From Hydrogenophaga sp. (GTDB lineage Bacteria; Pseudomonadota; Gammaproteobacteria; Burkholderiales; Burkholderiaceae_C), in assembly GCA_030653975.1 (NCBI GenBank), contig JAURYH010000043.1, positions 51,445 to 115,444 of the forward strand: a DNA stretch of 64,000 nt, given 5' to 3'. Position 1 is the stretch's first letter. Each line of letters opens with the position of its first letter. Shown here piece by piece: positions 56,000-64,000 of the stretch. The notes beneath the pieces were generated by a model, which worked only from the letters and a program-made list of their open reading frames with translations, had not been told where the DNA came from and did no database searches. A program made the position numbers and the translations under genes.

Positions 56000-57697
56000 A
56001 TGACGCTCAAAATCTGTGTGGCCCAGTTGAATTTTGTGGTGGGTGACATGGCGGGCAATGCCCGAAAAATCATCGATGCCGCGCACGACGCCCATGCACG
56101 CGGCGTTGGCCTGTTGCTCACGCCCGAACTGGCGCTGTGTGGCTATGCGGCCGAAGACCTGTTCCTGCGGCCCGCGTTCATCGACGCCTGCGATGATGCC
56201 CTGAAAACCGTGGCCGGGGAGACTGCAGCGCTCAAAGGCCTGCACATCGTGGTGGGGCATCCGGTGCGGGTGCCGGGCCTCGCGGGCGAGGAGCGGCGCG
56301 AGCGCAGTGTTTCAGTGGCGGGCCTGTACAACGCGGCCAGCGTGCTGTGCGACGGTCAGGTGGTGCACCGCTACGCCAAGCGCGAACTGCCCAACTACCA
56401 GGTGTTTGACGAGCGCCGCTATTTTGTTCCCGGCGACGAGGTGGGCGTGTTCGATGTGACCGATGCAGAGGGCGAGCGCGTGCGCGTGGGCCTGCTGATC
56501 TGCGAGGACGCCTGGTTTGATGCACCGGCCGCCGAGGCCCGGGCTGCGGGGGCGGAACTGCTGGCCGTGATCAACGCCTCGCCGTTCCACACCGGCAAAG
56601 GCAACGAACGCGAAGGCACCATGCGCGAACGTGTGCAGGCCACCGGTGTGCCGCTGGTGTATGCGCACCTGGTGGGCGGGCAGGACGAGATCGTGTTCGA
56701 GGGCCGGAGTTTTGTGCTGGGCGCTGATGGTGGCCTGGCGGGTCGTGCCATCAGTTTCGAAGAGGCCTTGTTCGACATCGCCTTCAGCCGCGATCCGGCC
56801 GGCTGGCGCATCGAGGCCATGACCGACCGGGCGCACAGCCTGGAGGCCGATCTCTGGCACGCACTGGTGCTGGGCGTGCGCGATTACCTGGGCAAGAACG
56901 GTTTTCCTGGCGCCATCCTGGGGCTCTCGGGTGGCATCGATTCGGCGCTGGTGCTGGCCATCGCGGTCGACGCCCTGGGCAAGGACCGCGTGCGCACCGT
57001 GATGATGCCCTCGCCCTACACGGCCGACATTTCCTGGATCGACGCGCGCGACATGGCGGCCCGCCTGGGCGTGCGCTACGACGAGATCGCCATCGCACCG
57101 CAGTTCGAGGCCTTCAAGGCCAGCCTGGCCAAGGAGTTTGCCGGGTTGCCCGAGGACACGACCGAAGAAAACCTGCAGGCGCGCATCCGCGGCACGCTGC
57201 TCATGGCCTTGTCCAACAAGTTCGGCAGCATCGTGCTGACCACCGGGAACAAGAGCGAAATGGCGACCGGCTACTGCACGCTCTACGGCGACATGGCGGG
57301 GGGGTTCGCGGTGATCAAGGACGTGGCCAAGACCATGGTGTTTCGCCTTGCGCGCTGGCGCAATCTGCACGACCCGTATGGCACCGGGGCGAACCCGATC
57401 CCGGATCGCATCATCACCCGCCCGCCCAGCGCCGAACTGCGGGCCGACCAGAAGGACCAGGACAGCCTGCCTGAATACGGTGTGCTCGATGCCATCATCG
57501 AGCGCTACATGGAGAACGACCAGAGCCCGGCCAGCATCGTGGCCGATGGCTTCGACCGGGCCGATGTCGACAAGGTGGTGCGCCTGATCCGCATCAACGA
57601 GTACAAGCGCCGTCAGGCGCCGGTGGGCATCCGTGTGACGCATCGCAGCTTTGGCAAGGATTGGCGCTACCCGATCACCAGCAAGTACCGCGCTTGA
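56000..57697 (+). CDS. nadE: Glutamine-dependent NAD+ synthetase
   Basis: 565 aa. N-terminal nitrilase-type glutaminase domain with catalytic Glu in LTPELALCGYAAEDL, Lys in AKRELPNYQVFDE, and Cys in LLICEDAWFD. The C-terminal synthetase domain has the P-loop LGLSGGIDSALVLAIAVDALG and TTGNKSEMATGYCTLYGDMAGGF. It amidates deamido-NAD with ammonia released from glutamine. The ATG at 56000 gives MTLKICVAQLNFVVGD; a TTG 13 codons upstream is less likely. The PII gene glnB follows after 89 bases, a pairing seen in many proteobacteria. Confidence 0.97.
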   Translation: MTLKICVAQLNFVVGDMAGNARKIIDAAHDAHARGVGLLLTPELALCGYAAEDLFLRPAFIDACDDALKTVAGETAALKGLHIVVGHPVRVPGLAGEERRERSVSVAGLYNAASVLCDGQVVHRYAKRELPNYQVFDERRYFVPGDEVGVFDVTDAEGERVRVGLLICEDAWFDAPAAEARAAGAELLAVINASPFHTGKGNEREGTMRERVQATGVPLVYAHLVGGQDEIVFEGRSFVLGADGGLAGRAISFEEALFDIAFSRDPAGWRIEAMTDRAHSLEADLWHALVLGVRDYLGKNGFPGAILGLSGGIDSALVLAIAVDALGKDRVRTVMMPSPYTADISWIDARDMAARLGVRYDEIAIAPQFEAFKASLAKEFAGLPEDTTEENLQARIRGTLLMALSNKFGSIVLTTGNKSEMATGYCTLYGDMAGGFAVIKDVAKTMVFRLARWRNLHDPYGTGANPIPDRIITRPPSAELRADQKDQDSLPEYGVLDAIIERYMENDQSPASIVADGFDRADVDKVVRLIRINEYKRRQAPVGIRVTHRSFGKDWRYPITSKYRA

Positions 57698-57747
57698 TGC
57701 GTGGGTTTGTCCTTCCTGCCCTGATAGCGTGCGAGCCTTGGGCATAA

Positions 57748-58125
<378 letters not shown>

Positions 58126-58167
58126 CGGTGCAATCACTGCGCGGCCGGGCTACCGCGCAGTAACGGC

Positions 58168-58755
58168 TCAGATGGCTTCGAGCCGAGCGGCCGGCGCCAA
58201 GCCGGCGTCCTGCACCAGGCCCGGCAGCAGACGCTGCAGGTCCGTGTCCATGCGGATCAGGTCCATCTGCCAGGTGCCCATGAACTGCTGCTCAACGGTG
58301 CTGTGCAGGAACTGCATAAGACCATCGTAGTAGCCGGCCACATTGAGCAGTCCCACGGGCTTGTCGTGGTAACCGAGCTGGCGCCAGGTCCAGACCTCGA
58401 AGAATTCCTCGAACGTTCCGATGCCGCCCGGAAGGGCCAGAAAGGCGTCGGCGTGTTCGGCCATCAGGCGCTTGCGCTCGTGCATGGTCTCCACCACATG
58501 CAGCTCGGTGCAGGCGTGGTTCGCCCATTCCTTGTCAACCAGCGCCTTCGGGATGACACCAACGACACGCCCGCCCGCCTCCAGCGTGGCCTGCGCCACG
58601 GTGCCCATGAGCCCGTTGCAGCCACCGCCGTAGACCAGTTGTCCGCCGTGATGGCCGATCCACTCGCCCACTGCCCGCGCCGCTTCGGCAAATTCGGGTT
58701 GGCTGCCGGGGCGGGATCCGCAGTACACGCAGAGGGAAAAGTGGGGGGCGCTCAT
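58168..58755 (-). CDS. LOG-family cytokinin riboside 5'-monophosphate phosphoribohydrolase-type protein
   Basis: 195 aa, the usual LOG length. Motifs VYCGSRPG (about 10-17), YGGGCNGLMGTVA (about 42-54) and PGGIGTFEEFFEVWTW (about 109-124) complete the catalytic site. LOG enzymes release adenine-type bases from nucleoside monophosphates. It is the second member of the TIGR00730 family here; the 290-aa one at the left edge belongs to the longer branch. It lies 25 bases after dgkA on the same strand and is convergent with glnB. Confidence 0.92.
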   Translation of the reverse strand: MSAPHFSLCVYCGSRPGSQPEFAEAARAVGEWIGHHGGQLVYGGGCNGLMGTVAQATLEAGGRVVGVIPKALVDKEWANHACTELHVVETMHERKRLMAEHADAFLALPGGIGTFEEFFEVWTWRQLGYHDKPVGLLNVAGYYDGLMQFLHSTVEQQFMGTWQMDLIRMDTDLQRLLPGLVQDAGLAPAARLEAI

Positions 58756-58780
58756 GGCTTGTGACTTTTTGGAAAGGGGT

Positions 58781-59179
58781 TCAGTTCAGAGCTGTCCAGA
58801 GCCCAGCGCTCCAGATGCCGGCGCACACCACCAGGCTCAGCAGCACGGCGGCACTGCCCATGTCTTTGGCGCGTTTGGACAGATCGTGCCACTCCGGGCC
58901 GATGCGGTCGATGGCGGTTTCGATGCCGGTGTTGAGCAGTTCCACCACCATTACCAGCACCACCGAGCCGGCGAGCAGCGCGACCTCGACCCAGTTGCGG
59001 CCCAGCCAGAACGCCAGCGGCACCAGCACCATGGCCGCGAGGGCTTCCTGGCGGAAGGCTGTTTCGTTCCAGCCGGCACGCAGACCCGCCATGGAATAGC
59101 CCAAGGCGTGCCACATGCGGGCCAGGCCGGTGCGCTGTTTCTGTGCGTTGGCGGGTTCGCGGTGGGGTGTGTCGGTCAT
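58781..59179 (-). CDS. dgkA: Diacylglycerol kinase (DgkA type)
   Basis: 132 aa with three membrane helices. The active-site block VVELLNTGIETAIDRIGPEWHDLSKRAKDMGSAAVLL contains the E-x3-N-x2-E-x3-D arrangement of DgkA, and the N-terminal WNETAFRQEAL matches the surface helix. It recycles diacylglycerol left by membrane-derived glucan or LPS modification to phosphatidic acid. It lies 40 bases downstream of the RDD gene and 25 upstream of the LOG gene, all minus. Confidence 0.95.
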   Translation of the reverse strand: MTDTPHREPANAQKQRTGLARMWHALGYSMAGLRAGWNETAFRQEALAAMVLVPLAFWLGRNWVEVALLAGSVVLVMVVELLNTGIETAIDRIGPEWHDLSKRAKDMGSAAVLLSLVVCAGIWSAGLWTALN

Positions 59180-59219
59180 GTTTCAGGCGTATCCGCTGAG
59201 CAGTGGCTCCCGCGATGGC

Positions 59220-59765
59220 TCAGGCGGCTTTTTTTGGAGCCTTGACAGGCTGGGGCGGCTTGAAATGAACCAGGCGTGTGCCCGCCAGTGCGTCGTGCAG
59301 GAACTGCCCCTGGGGATGAAAACGGGAGAGCACGGCCCAGATGGCCACCCAGCCGATCACGATCACCGTCAGTTCGCCGCCGGGCAGACTGAACGCGCCA
59401 CCCACGGCCAGCGGTGGCAGGAACCACAACCAGGACAGCACGTAGCGCCCCAGCGCGCGTGCTTGCGTGATCGGTCGGCCTTGGCGGTCCACCACGCGGA
59501 TGTTCCAGGTTTTCATGGCCAGCGTCTGCCCTTTTGCCCAGAACCAGGTGAAGTAGATGCCGAACACCACGAACAGAAAGGCCTGCTGCATGTGGCGGTT
59601 GTCCAGCGCGTGCCGGGTCTGGGTCAGCGTGGAAAACAGATAGCCCGCGATGAACACCACGCCGAACATCAGCATGCCCTCGTAGAGCCAGCAGGCCATG
59701 CGACGGGCCATCGGCGGGGCGGTGAGGGCGCCTGCGGTGGGCGCTGGAGAGGCGGTTTCGGTCAT
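59220..59765 (-). CDS. RDD family membrane protein
   Basis: 181 aa. Begins with an Ala/Pro-rich cytoplasmic lead, then RRMACWLYEGMLMFGVVFIAGYLFS, the place of the R-D-D motif; the classical RDD triad is degenerate here. Three or four hydrophobic helices follow (MQQAFLFVVFGIYFTWFWAKGQTLAMKTWNIRVVDRQG, a well-conserved RDD stretch). The function of the family is mostly unknown; some members are Na+/H+ antiporters. The start ATG at 59765 has no clear ribosome-binding site. Probably the first gene of RDD-dgkA-LOG. Confidence 0.85.
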   Translation of the reverse strand: MTETASPAPTAGALTAPPMARRMACWLYEGMLMFGVVFIAGYLFSTLTQTRHALDNRHMQQAFLFVVFGIYFTWFWAKGQTLAMKTWNIRVVDRQGRPITQARALGRYVLSWLWFLPPLAVGGAFSLPGGELTVIVIGWVAIWAVLSRFHPQGQFLHDALAGTRLVHFKPPQPVKAPKKAA

Positions 59766-60029
59766 TTTTTGTGATCAGGACAAGCCTTGGATTGTCGCAT
59801 TGCGGCCCATGCCGACCGGTTTCGTTCCCGGGCACGCGACGTCGGCTGGCGCAATGGCTTGTTGCAGTGCGATAATGTCAGGCTGCAATTCAAAAAGGCA
59901 AACGGGTCAAGGTCCGGCGGGGTATGCGTCCGCTCATGTCCATTGGCCTCAAGTCTCAACACCGCTTCACAAGAGCTGGCGTAGAGGCACCCAAGGTTTT
60001 TCGTCAGAGAAATTCTCGAAAGGTTCATC

Positions 60030-61811
60030 ATGGAAATCAACAAGGCCGAACTGGCCTCAGCCGCTGCTGCCACCCCTGCTGGCGCAGCTACCCAAGAACT
60101 CCGCGGCGCAGAAATTCTCGTCAAGGCTCTCCAGGCCGAAGGCGTGAAGTACATCTGGGGTTACCCCGGGGGTGCTGTGCTGCACATCTACGACGCTTTT
60201 TACAAGCAAGACACCATCCAGCACGTGTTGGTGCGGCATGAGCAAGCCGCCGTGCACGCCGCCGACGGCTATGCCCGTGCCACGGGTGAGGTGGGTGTGT
60301 CGCTGGTCACATCAGGCCCTGGCCTGACCAATGCTGTCACCGGTATTGCCACGGCCTACATGGACAGCATTCCCATGGTCATCATCAGTGGCCAGGTGCC
60401 CACGGCCGCCATTGGCCTGGATGCCTTCCAGGAGTGTGACACCGTCGGCATCACACGCCCCATCGTCAAGCACAACTTCCTGGTGAAGGACGTGCGCGAC
60501 ATGGCCATGATCATGAAGAAGGCGTTTCACATTGCCCGCACCGGCCGCCCTGGCCCCGTGGTTGTTGACGTTCCAAAGGATGTGTCCTTCAACAAGACGG
60601 CCTACGCCGGTTACCCCGAGTCGGTCGAAATGCGCTCGTACAACCCGGTGCGCAAAGGCCACGGCGGTCAGATCCGCAAGGCCTTGCAGTTGCTGCTTTC
60701 AGCCAAGCGACCCTACATTTACACCGGTGGTGGTGTGCTGCTGGGCAATGCGGTGCAGGAACTGCGCACCTTGGTTGACCTGCTGGGCTACCCCGTCACC
60801 AACACGCTGATGGGCTTGGGCGCTTATCCCGCGTCTGACAGGAAGTTTCTGGGCATGCTGGGCATGCACGGCACCATTGAAGCCAACAACGCCATGCAAA
60901 ACTGCGATGTGCTGTTGGCCGTGGGCGCGCGTTTTGACGACCGCGTGATTGGCAACCCCAAGCATTTCGCGTCGGTGGATCGCAAGATCATTCACATCGA
61001 CATCGATCCGTCGAGTATTTCCAAGCGCGTCAAGGTGGATGTGCCGATCGTGGGCGACGTGAAAGACGTCTTGACCGAGCTGATCAACATGGTTCGCGAG
61101 ACCTCCACCCGTGTCGAGCCCGCAACGCTGTCTTCCTGGTGGGACACCATTGAGGGATGGCGCTCGAAGGATTGCCTGAAATACGACCGTGGCAACACCG
61201 AGGTGATCAAGCCGCAGTATGTGGTTGAAACCCTCTGGAACATGACCAAGGACGCAGACGCTTACGTCACGTCCGACGTGGGTCAGCACCAGATGTGGGC
61301 CGCCCAGTACTACCGCTTTGACGAGCCGCGCCGCTGGATCAACTCAGGCGGCCTGGGCACCATGGGCGTGGGCATTCCCTATGCCATGGGCATCAAGCTG
61401 GCGAAGCCTGAAAGTGAGGTGTTCTGTGTGACCGGTGAGGGTTCGGTGCAGATGTGCATCCAGGAACTCTCTACCTGCCTGCAGTACAACACCCCGATCA
61501 AGATCATGGCGTTGAACAACCGCTACCTGGGCATGGTTCGTCAGTGGCAGGAAATTGACTACGAAGGCCGCTACAGCCACAGCTACATGGACGCGTTGCC
61601 CAACTTCGTGAAGCTGGCCGAGGCCTATGGCCATGTGGGCATGCTGATCGAGCGGCCGCAGGACGTGGAGCCCGCGCTGCGCGAAGCCCGCAAGCTCAAG
61701 GACCGTACCGTGTTCATGGACTTCCGCACCGACCCCACCGAGAACGTGTTCCCGATGGTCAAGGCCGGCAAGGGCATCACGGAAATGCTATTGGGCTCAG
61801 AGGACCTCTGA
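60030..61811 (+). CDS. ilvI: Acetolactate synthase large subunit
   Basis: 593 aa ThDP enzyme. Active-site Glu in VRHEQAAVHAADGYARATG; FAD-binding middle domain; ThDP/Mg motif CVTGEGSVQMCIQELSTCLQYNTPIKIMALNN. It condenses two pyruvates, or pyruvate with 2-oxobutyrate, in branched-chain amino-acid synthesis. About 40 alanine-rich residues precede the catalytic core. The 264 bases upstream contain GATAAT at 59871 as a possible -10 box; no Leu/Val/Ile-rich leader peptide was seen there. AAAGGTTC before the ATG is the ribosome-binding site. ilvH and ilvC follow. Confidence 0.97.
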   Translation: MEINKAELASAAAATPAGAATQELRGAEILVKALQAEGVKYIWGYPGGAVLHIYDAFYKQDTIQHVLVRHEQAAVHAADGYARATGEVGVSLVTSGPGLTNAVTGIATAYMDSIPMVIISGQVPTAAIGLDAFQECDTVGITRPIVKHNFLVKDVRDMAMIMKKAFHIARTGRPGPVVVDVPKDVSFNKTAYAGYPESVEMRSYNPVRKGHGGQIRKALQLLLSAKRPYIYTGGGVLLGNAVQELRTLVDLLGYPVTNTLMGLGAYPASDRKFLGMLGMHGTIEANNAMQNCDVLLAVGARFDDRVIGNPKHFASVDRKIIHIDIDPSSISKRVKVDVPIVGDVKDVLTELINMVRETSTRVEPATLSSWWDTIEGWRSKDCLKYDRGNTEVIKPQYVVETLWNMTKDADAYVTSDVGQHQMWAAQYYRFDEPRRWINSGGLGTMGVGIPYAMGIKLAKPESEVFCVTGEGSVQMCIQELSTCLQYNTPIKIMALNNRYLGMVRQWQEIDYEGRYSHSYMDALPNFVKLAEAYGHVGMLIERPQDVEPALREARKLKDRTVFMDFRTDPTENVFPMVKAGKGITEMLLGSEDL

Positions 61812-61821
61812 CCCACTTACC

Positions 61822-61900
61822 CTGTTGCGGACCCCTTTGGGTCTGCGGCAGCCCCTGACGAATCTATTTGCAGCCAAGCCTGCGCATTACCGTGCGCAGG
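61822..61900 (+). other. Two hairpins between ilvI and ilvH
   Basis: GCGGACCC (from about 61827) pairs with GGGTCTGC around CTTT, and CCTGCGCA (61879-61886) pairs perfectly with TGCGCAGG (61893-61900) around six bases. Neither has a T tract. They fill most of the 117-base gap between two genes that encode subunits of one enzyme and are usually close together. Confidence 0.55.
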
Positions 61901-61928
61901 GGAGGGCTCAGAAAAGAGGAATCCATTC

Positions 61929-62420
61929 ATGAAACACATCATCGCTGTCTTGCTCGAAAACGAACCGGGCGCTTTGTCCCGCGTCGTGGGGCTGTTCTCC
62001 GCCCGCGGCTACAACATCGAGTCGCTCACGGTGGCTCCCACGGAAGACCCCAGCCTCTCACGCATGACGATCCAGACGGCCGGGTCGGACGACGTGATTG
62101 AGCAGATCACCAAGCACCTGAACCGCCTGATTGAAGTGGTCAAGGTGGTCGATCTGACCGAAGGTGCCTACACCGAGCGCGAGCTCATGATGGTGAAGGT
62201 TCGCGCGGTGGGCAAAGAGCGCGAAGAGATGAAGCGTATGGCAGACATCTTCCGGGGTCGCATCATTGATGTGACCGAGAAAAGTTACACCATTGAGCTC
62301 ACGGGTGACCTGAGCAAAAACGACGCGTTCCTGGAAGCCATCGACCGCTCGGCCATTCTGGAGACGGTGCGTACCGGCGCCAGCGGTATCGGCCGAGGTG
62401 AGAGAATCCTGCGCGTTTGA
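61929..62420 (+). CDS. ilvH: Acetolactate synthase small (regulatory) subunit
   Basis: 163 aa, normal size. The N-terminal ACT domain (HIIAVLLENEPGALSRVVGLFSARGYNIESLTVAPTED) binds valine for feedback inhibition; the C-terminal domain (ERELMMVKVRAVGKEREEM...) contacts the large subunit. AAAGAGGAA lies before the ATG. A palindromic element separates it from ilvC. Confidence 0.97.
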   Translation: MKHIIAVLLENEPGALSRVVGLFSARGYNIESLTVAPTEDPSLSRMTIQTAGSDDVIEQITKHLNRLIEVVKVVDLTEGAYTERELMMVKVRAVGKEREEMKRMADIFRGRIIDVTEKSYTIELTGDLSKNDAFLEAIDRSAILETVRTGASGIGRGERILRV

Positions 62421-63581
<1,161 letters not shown>

Positions 63582-63600
63582 TCGCTTCGGCGGTCCACGC

Positions 63601-63625
63601 AAAGGCCACTTCGGTGGCTTTTTTT
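63601..63625 (+). terminator. Intrinsic terminator after ilvC
   Basis: GCCAC/GTGGC stem with TTCG tetraloop, AAAG before and seven T after, 20 bases past the ilvC stop. Confidence 0.92.
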
Positions 63626-63943
63626 GTGCGCCCGGCACGGACATACTGGTTCGGGTCCAAGTTCGGCCTCCCGCCGCAGGTCGAACACCGAGAAGAAAAT
63701 GAAAAGCAGCGGCATGAGAGCGCGCATTTCCAGCATTTCCAAGATGATGGCTGTCCCACCATGCCGATCACTGGCGATAGTCCCAACAAGAGTCCAGCTG
63801 TCCACGCCGACACAGCCCAGTGGGTCAAGTTTTCCGATCTGACCCACTGCTGGTGAGATGTAAGCGTTCCGCGAACCCATCTATTCACAGGAAGCTGAAG
63901 CTGCGAACCTCAGGTCTCGGTAAACAACGAACGAGGCGAGGTG
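63626..63943. other. Spacer with inverted repeat and one copy of a 15-bp direct repeat
   Basis: About 320 bases with only weak open frames on both strands. CAGTGGGTCA (63818-63827) and its exact complement (63840-63849) form a perfect 10-bp inverted repeat around 12 bases, without a T tract. AAGCGTTCCGCGAAC stands at 63862-63876 and again at 63977-63991. Base composition is less GC-rich than in the ilv genes. This could be the edge of an accessory or mobile segment. Confidence 0.45.
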
Positions 63944-64000
63944 ATGATGGATCGAGAGCAGATGGACAAATGCAGCAAGCGTTCCGCGAACAACAACACC
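63944..64000 (+). CDS. Possible 5' end of an unidentified gene, cut by window edge
   Basis: ATG at 63944 with GAGGCGAGG just upstream, a fair ribosome-binding site, opens 19 codons (MMDREQMDKCSKRSANNNT) without a stop to the end of the window. Codons are less GC-biased than in the neighbouring genes. Too short to name; it contains the second copy of the 15-bp direct repeat. Confidence 0.3.
   Translation, partial: MMDREQMDKCSKRSANNNT

Overview
The window is GC-rich, densely coded bacterial chromosome. Gene content and order point to a betaproteobacterium of the order Burkholderiales, most likely the family Comamonadaceae (Hydrogenophaga or a close relative). The signs are an earP-efp pair with Arg32-type EF-P, a short RnfB/RsxB without the rest of the Rnf complex, an intracellular PHB depolymerase, the iscRSUA-hscBA-fdx cluster, dnaX-ybaB-recR with the 4.5S RNA gene just upstream, gloB-methyltransferase-rnhA, and GC-rich palindromic intercistronic repeats. 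The genus is an inference; no 16S rRNA gene is present. There is no rRNA operon, CRISPR array, complete insertion sequence or phage. This is core chromosome, with a possible accessory boundary only at the right edge.

Layout. 0-6 kb: LOG-family nucleotide hydrolase, AEC transporter, efp and its rhamnosyltransferase earP (all minus), then divergent uvrC. 6-10.5 kb: pgsA, an EamA exporter, and a LysR regulator divergent from a haloacetate-dehalogenase-like hydrolase and a tartrate/malate-type dehydrogenase. 10.5-13.3 kb: HU, tRNA-Val(UAC), PpiD-type foldase, tRNA-His. 13.4-18 kb: rsxB, phaZ with a basic tail, a LigB-type dioxygenase with a Tat-like leader, and an aromatic/aspartate aminotransferase. 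18-23 kb: uvrB and a NarL/DegU-type two-component pair. 23-29.5 kb: the ISC iron-sulfur assembly operon preceded by an IscR-like site, then dnaQ. 29.5-34.3 kb: tRNA-Val(CAC), a bacteriohemerythrin, the 4.5S RNA gene on the minus strand, dnaX with a nine-A slippery run, ybaB, recR and a MAPEG protein.

34.3-44.3 kb: an orphan substrate-binding protein, mltD-gloB (minus), yafS-like methyltransferase and rnhA (plus), and an RND efflux adaptor and pump followed by a translationally coupled small protein. 44.3-47.5 kb: molybdenum-cofactor genes moaA, mobA and moeA. 47.5-52.2 kb: a ferritin-like putative hydrolase divergent from a TetR regulator, and a membrane pyrophosphatase (hppA) divergent from soluble pyrophosphatase (ppa). 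52.2-54.6 kb: a five-gene unit with three bactofilins and two small membrane proteins, the least familiar locus here. 54.7-59.8 kb: FemAB/GNAT-like protein, nadE, a PII protein, a second LOG protein, dgkA and an RDD protein. 60-63.6 kb: ilvI-ilvH-ilvC. The last 400 bases hold a perfect inverted repeat, a 15-bp direct repeat and perhaps the start of a gene running off the window.

The most interesting points are the dnaX homopolymer run, where both alternative frames hit early stops and could give a gamma-like short subunit; the three-bactofilin operon; the PHB depolymerase with a lysine/alanine/proline-rich tail; and a family of palindromic repeats that sit between co-directional genes, always in the same orientation relative to transcription.
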